This document shows, piece after piece, positions 1-7,492 of a stretch of 24,274 nucleotides of DNA. Below the pieces are notes generated by a model. It worked only from the letters and a program-made list of their open reading frames with translations, was not told the origin of the DNA and searched no databases. Location of the stretch: contig CAZGVA010000013.1 of the NCBI GenBank assembly GCA_964528765.1, forward strand, positions 1-24,274. Reading direction: 5' to 3'. The DNA is from JABICX01 sp964528765. Lineage in GTDB: Archaea; Nanobdellota; Nanobdellia; UBA10117; JABICX01. Both the position numbers and the translations under genes were made by a program. Each line of letters begins with the position of its first letter. Position 1 is the first letter of the stretch.

Positions 1-60
1 TGAGCGTAGTTCGTTTTAAGCGAACTTGTTCGATGTAAATCCCGTTCCCGACGCTATCTT
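1..60. other. Possible structured RNA segment (or start of a divergent gene)
   Basis: This stretch is richer in G+C (27 of 60 bases) than its surroundings and contains nested inverted repeats. Bases 3-7 (AGCGT) can pair with 51-55 (ACGCT). Inside them, 8-13 (AGTTCG) pairs with 21-26 (CGAACT) around a 7-base loop, and 28-32 (GTTCG) offers a competing partner for 21-25. It does not fit a tRNA: no paired T-arm can be drawn and there is no acceptor pairing. The alternative reading is coding sequence on the minus strand (see the ORF at 1-103). I cannot assign a family. Confidence 0.25.
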
Positions 61-103
61 TCTTTAATTTAAGTAAATTATTTATACCTTTTACGTTTAG
101 CAT
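1..103 (-). CDS. Possible N-terminus of a divergent gene, truncated by window edge
   Basis: An ATG at 103 on the minus strand opens a frame of 34 codons that reaches the window edge without a stop. The peptide begins MLNVKGINNLLKLKKDS and matches no family I recognise. Its start lies only 3 bp from the start of the divergent calcium ATPase gene, so its promoter would have to lie inside that gene. No Shine-Dalgarno site precedes it. An open frame this short can occur by chance, and the same bases can be read as a structured RNA, so this is only a possibility. Confidence 0.2.
   Translation of the reverse strand, partial: MLNVKGINNLLKLKKDSVGNGIYIEQVRLKRTTL
81..88 (+). promoter_or_regulatory. 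TATA-like box of the calcium ATPase gene
   Basis: TTTATACC is centred about 23 nt before the ATG at 107, with no Shine-Dalgarno motif between. In archaea this spacing places the transcription start at or next to the start codon, giving a leaderless mRNA. This is inferred from spacing only. Confidence 0.5.
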
Positions 104-106
104 TAA

Positions 107-2785
107 ATGGCGAAAATTAGCTGGCATTCTTTAACTATAGGTAAAACAATTGAGCAGTTAAAATCTATTGCCAGTAAAGGCCTTTCTGAAATACAAGTTA
201 ATGAACTCACTAAAAAACATGGATATAATGAGATTCAGCATAAAAAAGGGCGTTCAAAACTTGATATATTTATTGGCCAATTCAAAAATTTGTTAGTTAT
301 GTTGCTAATTGCAGCAATAGGCATTTCTTTGCTTGTTGGTGAAATTGTTGATGCAGTAGTTATTGCAATTATTGTTATTGCCAATGCACTATTAGGTTTC
401 TTTCAAGAATACCGTGCAGAAAAAGCCATGGAGGCACTTAAGAAGATGTCGGCACCTCTTGCAATAGTTATCCGAGATGGTAAGGAACAGAAAATACCTG
501 CAAAATTGTTAGTTCCAGGAGACATAATTATTTTAGCAGAAGGTGATCGTATTCCTGCAACTGGACGATTAATTGAATCATTTAGTCTGCAAACAGACGA
601 GTCCGCACTAACGGGTGAATCCACACCTGTGCAGAAAATTGTGGACGTTGTTTCAGAAAAATCAGTTTTAGCTGACCGTAAAAATATGGTTTTTATGGAT
701 ACAATTGTTACATATGGAAGAGGTAAGGCAATAATTGTTGCAACTGGAATGAATACCGAAATTGGCAAAGTTGCTAAACTGATTCAAGATACCAAAGAAA
801 AAGAAACACCTTTGCAAAAGAAATTGTCAGTGGTAGGTAAATATATTGGTTTATCTGTTATAATTATTGCCGGAATTATTTTTGATATAGGATTATTACG
901 TGGCGGGCGTATTTTTGATATATTAATTACATCAATTGCATTAGCCGTTGCAGCAGTTCCTGAAGGATTACCCGCAGTTGTGACGATTACACTTGCTCTT
1001 GGTTTAAATCGTATGGCTAAATCTAAAGCACTTATTCGTAAATTACCTGCAGTTGAAACTCTGGGTGCTACAACAGTTATTTGTTCGGATAAAACGGGTA
1101 CTCTTACGAAAAATGAAATGACTGTGCAAAAAATATATGCAAGTGGCAAGTTCTTTAAAATTACTGGCGAGGGTTACGAACCAAAAGGAGACTTCTTTTT
1201 AGGAAGACGAAAAATACAGGCAATAAAAGATAAAACCCTAAATCTGCTTTTAACAATCGGTTCTTTATGTAATACAGCTAGACTTCGTAAAAATAAACGT
1301 TGGGAAATTTTTGGTGACCCTACTGAAGCCGCTTTATTAGTAACTGCAAAAAAAGCAGGTATGGATAAAGATACTTTGACTAAAAAATATAAACATATTG
1401 GCGAAATTCCATTTGATTCTAAACGTAAATTAATGACTATTTGTTATGATACACCTACACATAAAAGTATTGCTTATGTTAAAGGTGCACCCGAAATTCT
1501 ACTTAAAAAATGTACACATATATTTAAAGAAGGCAAAGTCACTAAAATTACTGCCTATGATCGTAGAGATATTCTTAATGCAAATACGGACATGGCTAAA
1601 TCTGCTTTACGCGTTTTAGGCATGGCGTATCGAGTTTTGCCACCACGAATTAAGCATTTTGAATCAAAAAATATTGAAGAAGAATTAGTTTTTGTTGGTT
1701 TGCAAGGAATGATGGATCCTCCACGAAAAGAAGTCAGAGATTCCATAATATTATGTAAAAAAGCAGGTATTAGGCCAATTATGATTACGGGAGACTATGA
1801 AATCACTGCCATAGCTATTGCAAAAGAATTATTGATTTTAGATGGTCAGGAAGTAATCACTGGTGCAGAATTAGATAAACTCAATGAGAGAGATTTTAGT
1901 AAAAGACTGGATAAGATAAGCGTGTATGCGCGAGTTTCACCTGAGCACAAAGTTAGAATTTTAAAAGCTTGGCAGAAAAAAGGTGCAGTTGTTGCGATGA
2001 CAGGTGATGGTGTAAATGATGCACCTGCTCTTAAAAATGCCGATATTGGTGTGTCCATGGGTATTGTTGGTACTGATGTGGCAAAAGAAGCTAGCGCAAT
2101 GGTACTACAAGACGATAATTTTTCAACAATTGTTAGTGCAATTAAAGAAGGAAGAGGTGTTTATGATAATATAAAGAATTTTATTAGATATTTGCTTTCA
2201 TCAAATGTTGGCGAAGTATTGACGATTTTAACCGCTTCTTTGATGGGATTTCCTTTACCTTTAATTGCAGTTCAAATTCTTTGGATGAATCTTTTAACAG
2301 ATGGTGTTCCGGCTTTAGCTTTGGGTGTAGATCCCCCTGCGTCAGATATTATGAGTCGTAAACCACGTAGTCTTAATGAAAAAACCATTGATAAACAAAT
2401 GTGGGGATTTATTAGTATTGTTGGTATTGTAATGATGATCGGCACAGTCGGTATATTTAGTAAGTTTTTAGGATACGGTATTGATTATGCAAGAAGTATG
2501 GCTTTTTCAACAATTGTTTTATTCCAAATGTGGAATGTATTTAATTCTAGAACAAATAAGTCAATATTTAGTAAATCTTTATGGAATAATAAATGGTTAA
2601 TTTTAGCCGTAATAAGTTCGGTTATCTTGCAGATTTTAGTTGTGTATGTACCTTTCTTTAATCCAATATTTCAAACAGCACCAATTAAAGCGATTCATTG
2701 GTTATGGATAATATTGGTTAGTTTTAGTATTGTTATTGTTATAGAAATATTAAAGAAAATAGAAAAGGCAAGGCTTAAGAACTAA
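107..2785 (+). CDS. P2A-type calcium-transporting P-type ATPase
   Basis: Membrane pump that couples ATP hydrolysis to cation export, most likely Ca2+. The 892 residues have the full family layout: N-terminal cation-ATPase domain; actuator motif LTGES (168-172); M4 motif PEGLP (285-289); phosphorylation site DKTGT with Asp328; nucleotide-binding KGAPE (459-463); hinge motifs MITGD (559-563) and TGDGVNDAP (632-640); and a C-terminal set of helices. SERCA calcium-ligand positions are kept in M4 (Glu of PEGLP), M5 (Asn and Glu of SSNVGE, 698-703) and M6 (Asn and Asp of NLLTDG, 728-733). The M8 position equivalent to SERCA Glu908 appears to be Gln (FQMWN), as in plasma-membrane-type pumps, so one-ion stoichiometry is possible. 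Translation is probably leaderless. A small M50 protease gene follows 15 bp downstream and may share the transcript. Confidence 0.93.
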   Translation: MAKISWHSLTIGKTIEQLKSIASKGLSEIQVNELTKKHGYNEIQHKKGRSKLDIFIGQFKNLLVMLLIAAIGISLLVGEIVDAVVIAIIVIANALLGFFQEYRAEKAMEALKKMSAPLAIVIRDGKEQKIPAKLLVPGDIIILAEGDRIPATGRLIESFSLQTDESALTGESTPVQKIVDVVSEKSVLADRKNMVFMDTIVTYGRGKAIIVATGMNTEIGKVAKLIQDTKEKETPLQKKLSVVGKYIGLSVIIIAGIIFDIGLLRGGRIFDILITSIALAVAAVPEGLPAVVTITLALGLNRMAKSKALIRKLPAVETLGATTVICSDKTGTLTKNEMTVQKIYASGKFFKITGEGYEPKGDFFLGRRKIQAIKDKTLNLLLTIGSLCNTARLRKNKRWEIFGDPTEAALLVTAKKAGMDKDTLTKKYKHIGEIPFDSKRKLMTICYDTPTHKSIAYVKGAPEILLKKCTHIFKEGKVTKITAYDRRDILNANTDMAKSALRVLGMAYRVLPPRIKHFESKNIEEELVFVGLQGMMDPPRKEVRDSIILCKKAGIRPIMITGDYEITAIAIAKELLILDGQEVITGAELDKLNERDFSKRLDKISVYARVSPEHKVRILKAWQKKGAVVAMTGDGVNDAPALKNADIGVSMGIVGTDVAKEASAMVLQDDNFSTIVSAIKEGRGVYDNIKNFIRYLLSSNVGEVLTILTASLMGFPLPLIAVQILWMNLLTDGVPALALGVDPPASDIMSRKPRSLNEKTIDKQMWGFISIVGIVMMIGTVGIFSKFLGYGIDYARSMAFSTIVLFQMWNVFNSRTNKSIFSKSLWNNKWLILAVISSVILQILVVYVPFFNPIFQTAPIKAIHWLWIILVSFSIVIVIEILKKIEKARLKN

Positions 2786-2800
2786 CTTTACGACTATTAA

Positions 2801-3241
2801 GTGAATATGATAAAATTAATTACTCTAGCAATCATGTTTTTTGCAGTGTTTTTTGCAAGTATTAGTTTTAACATTATATTTCATGAGACAGCACATTATG
2901 TTGTGGCTGATGCATATAATTTAGATCCAGAGATGCATTTTGCACCAGAGGGGATGTCTGCTTCAGGTTTATATTCTATGGATTCAAGTATTGCTTATGT
3001 ACAGTATTCTTCAGATACAACTAGCATAACTGCTGAAGATGCAATTATTGCTTCTGCAGGGCCTTTTGCTAATTTATTTTTGGCATGCATGGGTTTGTTT
3101 TTTTATTTTAATCCAAAACGAAGCCAAGTCACTAAAATTCTTTTAATTTTAATTATTGTACCTTCATTTGTATCTTTTGCAATTAATATTTTACCAGTTT
3201 TTCCAGGTGATGGCTATTATATATTACAATATTTATTTTAG
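2801..3241 (+). CDS. Minimal M50-type (site-2-protease-like) intramembrane metalloprotease
   Basis: Small membrane protein of 146 residues (GTG start at 2801) or 144 (ATG at 2807). The two starts cannot be separated from sequence because neither has a clear ribosome site. Counting from the GTG, it has HETAH (28-32) in the first hydrophobic segment, AGPFAN (86-91) at the start of a second, and NILPVFPGDG (129-138) near the C-terminus. These correspond to the HExxH zinc site, the AGPxxN helix motif and the NxxPxxxxDG motif of family M50, so all three catalytic landmarks are present in a very short protein with no PDZ or CBS domain. Substrates are unknown. It lies 15 bp after the calcium ATPase stop and is probably co-transcribed. 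It may be an active protease or a degenerate relative. Confidence 0.75.
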   Translation: MNMIKLITLAIMFFAVFFASISFNIIFHETAHYVVADAYNLDPEMHFAPEGMSASGLYSMDSSIAYVQYSSDTTSITAEDAIIASAGPFANLFLACMGLFFYFNPKRSQVTKILLILIIVPSFVSFAINILPVFPGDGYYILQYLF

Positions 3242-3279
3242 AGTCAAAAAGCTTTTAACTGTAATATTATAGCGACAAT

Positions 3280-3921
3280 ATGACAAATGTTGTTAAGAAA
3301 GGTGATTTTGTTGAATTGGATTTTGTTGGTAGAGTTAAAATTACTAACCAAATTTTTGATTTAACTGTTGAATCTGTGGCTAAAAAAGAAGGATTAGAGC
3401 GCAAAGAGAAATTTGAGCCACTTATAGCATGTATTGGTTCAGGACAATTAATTGCAGGGTTTGATGAACAAATTATTTCTAAAAAATTAGGCGATGAATT
3501 TGAATTTGATGTACTTCCTGAAAAAGCATTTGGTAAAAAGAATCCTAAATTAATACAATTAACTTCTTTAGCAATATTCAAAAAACGTAATATTCGTCCA
3601 ATACCTGGTATACAGCTTGATATTGATGGTGCGTTAGCAACTGTTCGTAGTGTTACAGGTGGTAGAGTTGTATTAGATTTTAATCACCCTTTATCTGGAA
3701 AAAATCTTCATTATTGGGTTAAAGTTCTTAACATAATTACAGATGCTAAGCAAAAAGTTGAAGCAACGATTAAATTATTAGGTGTACCTTACAAGAGTGT
3801 ATCTGTAACTGATAAAACTGCCACAATTACGTTTGAAAGTAAGTTGCCTAAAGAGGTACAAGGTATGTTAATCCCAGAAATTAAAAAATATGTTTCGGAT
3901 ATAGATATTAAGTTTGCGTAA
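3280..3921 (+). CDS. FKBP-type peptidyl-prolyl isomerase (long archaeal, SlyD-like)
   Basis: Cytosolic prolyl isomerase and chaperone of 213 residues. The N-terminal half has the FKBP pattern: GDFVELDFVGR near the start, ACIGSGQLIAGFDEQI at about 50-65, and the FGKKNPKLIQL segment that leads into the insert-in-flap chaperone domain (about 85-135). The fold then returns with PLSGKNLHYWVKV. A C-terminal extension of about 60 residues follows, resembling the tail of long archaeal FKBPs of the 26-kDa class. It stands alone between the M50 gene and ftsZ. A weak TATA-like CTTTTAAC lies about 25 nt before the ATG, consistent with a leaderless transcript. The family call is secure; the client proteins are not known. 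Confidence 0.9.
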   Translation: MTNVVKKGDFVELDFVGRVKITNQIFDLTVESVAKKEGLERKEKFEPLIACIGSGQLIAGFDEQIISKKLGDEFEFDVLPEKAFGKKNPKLIQLTSLAIFKKRNIRPIPGIQLDIDGALATVRSVTGGRVVLDFNHPLSGKNLHYWVKVLNIITDAKQKVEATIKLLGVPYKSVSVTDKTATITFESKLPKEVQGMLIPEIKKYVSDIDIKFA

Positions 3922-3957
3922 CGGTTAATTTGAATTATTTTGTTGAAGCTAGGAAAC

Positions 3958-3968
3958 CTTATAAAAAA
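3958..3968 (+). promoter_or_regulatory. TATA-like box of ftsZ
   Basis: CTTATAAAAAA lies about 37 nt before the ATG at 4000, predicting transcription from near 3988. That leaves a short leader that carries GGTGA at 3990-3994. ftsZ is thus one of the few unit-first genes here with a Shine-Dalgarno site. Confidence 0.5.
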
Positions 3969-3999
3969 TATATCCGTAGTTTCTTATTTGGTGATATTA

Positions 4000-5238
4000 A
4001 TGGAATCTTTTATTGAGAGCGCGCAAGAGAGAGCTGATCGTGAAATGAATCAGCAACAGAAGGCAAGTTCTGAACCGCAAGGGTTTGATTTTGGATTTGG
4101 CAGTACAACACCGCAAGAACCAGTACCTACACCTCAACCCCAACAAGAACCAGCTAATTTTAATTATCAAGATGAGTCAAAACCACAAATTAATCCGGAT
4201 GATGAAGAACTTCAAAAAATTTTACAAGCAAAGAAAGCACGAATTAAAGTTATTGGATGTGGTGGTGCAGGAAATAATACTATAACTCGTATAGCTGAAA
4301 TTGGGGTTATTGGTGCAGAAACAATTGCAGTAAATACAGATGCTCAAGATTTATTAAAATCTGTAGCTGACCGAAAGCTTTTGATTGGTAAAGAAATAAC
4401 TGCCGGACTTGGTTCAGGTTCTGACCCAAATATTGGTAAAGAAGCAGCAAGAGAATCTGAAAATGATTTGAAAACAATATTAAAAGAAGCACATATGGTT
4501 TTCTTAACATGTGGTCTTGGTGGCGGAACAGGCACAGGATCGATACCAGTTATTGCAGAAATTGCTAAAAAATTAGGTATTTTAACCGTAGCTATTGTAA
4601 CTTTGCCATTTAATATGGAAGGTCAAATGCGATATGAAAATGCAATGGTTGGCTTAGAGGCATTAGAAGGTCTTGTTGATACGCTTATTGTAATTCCAAA
4701 TGATAAATTAATTGAATTAGCTCCAGATTTACCTTTGCAAACAGCATTTAAGGTGGCTGACGAAATTTTAACTAATGCAGTAAAAGGAATTGCTGAATTA
4801 ATTACAAAACCAGGTTTAATTAACTTAGATTTTGCAGATATTAAAGCAGTTATGAGTTCTGGTGGAATCGCCATGATTGGAGTTGGTGAATCAGATACAG
4901 AAAATAGAGCTGTTGAAGCAGTTGAAAAAGCTATTCAAAATCCTTTATTAGATGTTGATATTGCCGGTGCGACGGGTGCTTTAATTAATGTTGTTGGTGG
5001 TGCAAATATGAGTTTAGAAGAAGCTCAAAAAGTTGTTGAAACTATATCTGAAAGATTAGATGATACTGCCAAGATTATATGGGGTGCACAGATTTCTCCA
5101 GATTTACAAAATACACTTAGAGCTATGCTTGTTGTAGTGGGTGTAAAATCTCCTCAGATTTTTGGACCACGTAGAACTTATTCGGATAAAAAGCGAACAG
5201 ATTTAGCTGATCACTTAGGAATCGAATTTGTTGACTAA
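4000..5238 (+). CDS. ftsZ: Cell division protein FtsZ (probably FtsZ1 class)
   Basis: Tubulin-like GTPase that polymerises at the division site. I place the start at ATG 4000 (412 residues), because GGTGA at 3990-3994 sits 5 nt ahead of it and a TATA box lies upstream; a longer in-frame TTG at 3940 would run through that promoter. Residues 1-78 form a Gln/Pro-rich, probably disordered N-terminal arm, longer than usual for the family. The core has GCGGAGNN (86-93), the tubulin signature GGGTGTGS (174-181) and the T7 loop NLDFADIKAVM (275-285) that completes the neighbouring subunit's GTPase site. The C-terminus ends in a short LGIEFVD tail. The ftsZ-secE-nusG-rpl11 order matches the usual archaeal FtsZ1 neighbourhood, which is the basis for the class call. 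Confidence 0.95.
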   Translation: MESFIESAQERADREMNQQQKASSEPQGFDFGFGSTTPQEPVPTPQPQQEPANFNYQDESKPQINPDDEELQKILQAKKARIKVIGCGGAGNNTITRIAEIGVIGAETIAVNTDAQDLLKSVADRKLLIGKEITAGLGSGSDPNIGKEAARESENDLKTILKEAHMVFLTCGLGGGTGTGSIPVIAEIAKKLGILTVAIVTLPFNMEGQMRYENAMVGLEALEGLVDTLIVIPNDKLIELAPDLPLQTAFKVADEILTNAVKGIAELITKPGLINLDFADIKAVMSSGGIAMIGVGESDTENRAVEAVEKAIQNPLLDVDIAGATGALINVVGGANMSLEEAQKVVETISERLDDTAKIIWGAQISPDLQNTLRAMLVVVGVKSPQIFGPRRTYSDKKRTDLADHLGIEFVD

Positions 5239-5392
5239 TTCAGCTAAACTATTTTATATTTTTACTTTCTTATAATTATCTGAGTCTTACTGGTAGATTA
5301 TGTTCTGCAAAATATTTCTGAGCTAAGTAAGCTGATTAGTAAGATATATTTTCTTTCAGAAAGTCTTATAAACTATATTTCCTGATTTTCTT
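5239..5392 (+). other. Intergenic gap between ftsZ and secE with promoter signals
   Basis: This 154-bp gap is long for the window. It begins with T-rich sequence (5251-5270) suited to archaeal termination after ftsZ. A first TATA-like box, CTTATAATT (5269-5277), would start transcription near 5300; the secE box follows at 5364-5373. An inverted repeat TTTCTGA (5315-5321) / TCAGAAA (5356-5362) encloses a smaller AGCT/AGCT repeat. No convincing reading frame is present. A short leader RNA or small RNA is possible but not demonstrated. Confidence 0.35.
5364..5373 (+). promoter_or_regulatory. TATA-like box of secE-nusG
   Basis: CTTATAAACT is centred about 25 nt before the ATG at 5393 with no Shine-Dalgarno site between. 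This predicts a leaderless secE-nusG message separate from ftsZ. Confidence 0.6.
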
Positions 5393-5620
5393 ATGGTTGA
5401 TTTAACTAAATTTGATACGCCGAAAATTAATTTAGGTTCGCCTAAAGAATGGCCAAGTAAAATAAGAAAAACATTAAAAGAATGGCGTAGAGTATATAAA
5501 ATCACTAAGAAACCAGGTAAAACTGAATACCTAGCAGTTGTTAAAGTTACAGGATTAGGAATCTTGATTGTAGGTAGCATTGGTTTTGCGATTTTCCTGG
5601 TTGTTGAGCTAATAAAATAA
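5393..5620 (+). CDS. secE: Preprotein translocase subunit SecE (Sec61 gamma)
   Basis: Single-span clamp subunit of the SecYE channel, 75 residues. It has a basic amphipathic N-terminal half (SKIRKTLKEWRRVYKITKKP, about 26-45), typical of SecE/Sec61-gamma lying along the membrane surface. One hydrophobic helix follows (about 50-73). The position directly before nusG and near rpl11 is the conserved archaeal arrangement and strengthens a call that size alone would leave open. The start has a TATA box at leaderless distance. nusG begins one base after its stop. Confidence 0.92.
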   Translation: MVDLTKFDTPKINLGSPKEWPSKIRKTLKEWRRVYKITKKPGKTEYLAVVKVTGLGILIVGSIGFAIFLVVELIK

Positions 5621-5621
5621 A

Positions 5622-6122
5622 ATGGAAGCTAAAGAAACAAAACAAGTTGAAACACAAGAAGAATCTGAAACACAATTATTTATTGTGCGAACAGCTATTG
5701 GCAGGGAAGGCCAAGTTATGGATTTTTTGGCTAGTAATGCAAAAAAAATGGGCGGTGTATTTAGTCTAGTTTATCCTCATGGGATGAGCGGATATATTTT
5801 AGTTGAAGCAGATGGAGATACAGCTGTTAAGCAAGTTGCTTTTCGAGTTCCATATGTTAGAGGAGTTTTATCAAAACCCGTTACATATGCTGAAGTTGAG
5901 CATTTAATTGAATTTAAAGCCGAAAATATTGATATTCATTTAGGAGATATTACTCAAATTATTGCAGGTCCATTTAAGGGCGAAAAAGCAAAAGTTACGA
6001 GAATCAACACGCAAAAAGCAGAGATTGTTGTAGAATTGCTAGAAGCAGCAGTCCCAATTCCAATTACAATAGCTTTAGATTCTGTGAAAGTTATTGGAAA
6101 ACGAGAAGACGCTGAGGAATAA
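5622..6122 (+). CDS. spt5: Transcription elongation factor Spt5 (archaeal NusG)
   Basis: Processivity factor that binds the RNA polymerase clamp with Spt4. It has 166 residues: an acidic N-terminal arm (1-17), the NGN domain (about 18-105, including the YPHGMSGYILVEAD stretch) and a KOW domain (about 107-160; IIAGPFKGEKAKVTRIN is the KOW core). This two-domain layout is the usual archaeal form. The gene starts one base after the secE stop (TAA-A-ATG) and has no clear Shine-Dalgarno site, so it is probably translated by coupling with secE. Its stop lies 5 bp from the stop of the convergent minus-strand gene. Confidence 0.95.
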   Translation: MEAKETKQVETQEESETQLFIVRTAIGREGQVMDFLASNAKKMGGVFSLVYPHGMSGYILVEADGDTAVKQVAFRVPYVRGVLSKPVTYAEVEHLIEFKAENIDIHLGDITQIIAGPFKGEKAKVTRINTQKAEIVVELLEAAVPIPITIALDSVKVIGKREDAEE

Positions 6123-6127
6123 ATTTA

Positions 6128-6721
6128 TTAATCCCATTTATCTTTGATTCGATCAATTTCTTTGTTAGGATGTAATTTCTCAATAACATAAAATAAGTCT
6201 TCAAAAAATTGTTCGGTGTTATCTGTAGCATATAGCGTAGTTTGCGCATTTCGCATTAATGGATGATTTCTTTTTCGCAATTCTTCAAAAATTATCGCAA
6301 TTTCACTTTTATCGCGATATCTTTCACTAATGTCGCTTACTTCATTTACGATCTCAGGAATTAAGGATACTATTTTTTCAATATCGGGATTTGTTAAAGA
6401 ATATACAGTGTTTGTGGTTCGAAGCACATCAGTTGAATCTTGTTTATTTTCTTTAGCGTGATAAATACCTGAAGAATCAAAAGGTAATTTTTTTACTTTA
6501 GATAAATCATCCACATCTGGAATGTAGATTTTCCCATTAAGCGTGTTTGGTTTAAAAATATATGATTTATTTCCTTGTAGATTAATTGATTCTTTTTCGC
6601 AGTTCATAGATAATATTCCCTGCGCCACGTAATTGATTTTGCCAGTAATATCTCTGTTAACTATAAATACATCTTCTTGAGAATGACTACGCGGATCTGC
6701 GATAATTATTTCCCTCATCAT
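6128..6721 (-). CDS. Hypothetical protein inserted between nusG and rpl11
   Basis: A 197-residue soluble protein I do not recognise. Residues 1-80 look beta-rich (REIIIADPRSHSQEDVFIVNR at the start), and the C-terminal part from about 110 is charged and probably helical. There is no signal peptide, membrane segment or metal-binding motif. It starts with two consecutive ATG codons; a TATA-like TTATAAATT lies about 24 nt upstream, so the first ATG is a reasonable leaderless start. It runs against the flow of the conserved secE-nusG-rpl11 cluster and has its own promoter, so it looks like a later insertion, though base composition does not differ visibly from its neighbours. Confidence 0.7.
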   Translation of the reverse strand: MMREIIIADPRSHSQEDVFIVNRDITGKINYVAQGILSMNCEKESINLQGNKSYIFKPNTLNGKIYIPDVDDLSKVKKLPFDSSGIYHAKENKQDSTDVLRTTNTVYSLTNPDIEKIVSLIPEIVNEVSDISERYRDKSEIAIIFEELRKRNHPLMRNAQTTLYATDNTEQFFEDLFYVIEKLHPNKEIDRIKDKWD

Positions 6722-6737
6722 AGAAACTTATTTTGTA

Positions 6738-6750
6738 ATTTATAAGTAAT
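6738..6750 (-). promoter_or_regulatory. TATA-like box of the 6128-6721 gene
   Basis: On the minus strand ACTTATAAATTAC is centred about 24 nt from the first ATG (6721). The rpl11 promoter (6764-6773) faces the other way just beyond it, so this 72-bp gap is a divergent promoter pair. Confidence 0.5.
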
Positions 6751-6763
6751 TGTATAACATAAA

Positions 6764-6773
6764 CCTTAAAAAG
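6764..6773 (+). promoter_or_regulatory. TATA-like box of rpl11
   Basis: CCTTAAAAAG, preceded by an A-rich stretch that could serve as a BRE, is centred about 26 nt before the ATG at 6794. No Shine-Dalgarno site is seen, consistent with leaderless translation. Confidence 0.5.
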
Positions 6774-6793
6774 GCCTCTAAATAGGTCTATAG

Positions 6794-7492
6794 ATGGCAA
6801 CTGAGACAATTGATTTGCTGGTAAATGGTGGGAAAGCAACTGCAGGTCCACCTCTAGGTCCGAAGTTAGGTCCAACAGGAATTCCAGTAAATAAAGTTGT
6901 TGAAGCAATTAATGAAAAAACAAAAGAGATGAACGGAATGCAAGTTCCAGTAAAAGTTCATATTGATATTTCTGATAAATCTTTTGAAATCGAGATTGGA
7001 ACACCTCCAACTGCTGCTTTAATTAAGAAAGAATTAGGAATTCAGAAAGCATCGGGAAAAGCACAAACTGAAATGGTTGCAGATATTCCAATTGATAATA
7101 TTATTAAGATAGCAAAAATCAAGATAGATCGCTTAAATGCATCTGATTTAAAGGCAGCATGTATTGAAATAATCGGAACATGTACTTCAATGGGAATTGA
7201 AGTTGAAGGATTAATGCCTAAAGACGCAATAAAAGCAGTAAAAGACGGCAAATTTGATGGTAAGATTTCAGGTAAAGTTGCTTTAGTAGAGCACTCTGCT
7301 GCAGAGCTTAAAGCAAAGCAAGTTGAGCTGCAGGCAGATATTGCAGAACACCGAGCTGAAGAAGCTGCTGATGCTGCTGAAGCTGCTGCTGAGAAAGAAG
7401 CTGAAAAACCTGCTGAAGGTGCTGATTCAGGCGAAAAGAAAGAAGAAGTTAAACCTGCTGAAGGTGCTAAGCCTGAAGCAAAGAAAGAGTAA
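6794..7492 (+). CDS. rpl11: Large ribosomal subunit protein L11 (uL11) with long acidic/basic tail
   Basis: Binds the GTPase-associated region of 23S rRNA at the base of the L12 stalk. The N-terminal domain carries the diagnostic GGKATAGPPLGPKLGPTGI (12-30), and the rRNA-binding C-terminal domain ends near residue 160. About 68 further residues follow, almost entirely Ala, Glu and Lys, which roughly adds 40% to the usual archaeal length. The tail DNA is repetitive: an 18-base unit at 7406-7423 recurs exactly at 7451-7468 (both encode KPAEGA), and GCT/GAA runs fill the rest, which suggests growth by slippage. Its usual partners rpl1-rpl10-rpl12 lie 5 kb away on the other strand. Confidence 0.95.
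   Translation: MATETIDLLVNGGKATAGPPLGPKLGPTGIPVNKVVEAINEKTKEMNGMQVPVKVHIDISDKSFEIEIGTPPTAALIKKELGIQKASGKAQTEMVADIPIDNIIKIAKIKIDRLNASDLKAACIEIIGTCTSMGIEVEGLMPKDAIKAVKDGKFDGKISGKVALVEHSAAELKAKQVELQADIAEHRAEEAADAAEAAAEKEAEKPAEGADSGEKKEEVKPAEGAKPEAKKE
7406..7468 (+). repeat. Exact 18-bp repeat in the L11 tail
   Basis: The 18 bases at 7406-7423 occur again at 7451-7468, 45 bp (15 codons) apart and in frame. Both copies encode KPAEGA within a low-complexity Ala/Glu/Lys region. Confidence 0.85.

Noticed and set aside
1..60. tRNA gene at the left edge
   Set aside because: An anticodon-like stem-loop can be drawn, but no T-arm or acceptor stem pairs and the implied anticodon would read a stop codon.
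3940..3999. Upstream TTG start for ftsZ adding 20 residues
   Set aside because: The extension runs through a TATA-like box, and the GGTGA ribosome site is placed correctly for ATG 4000.
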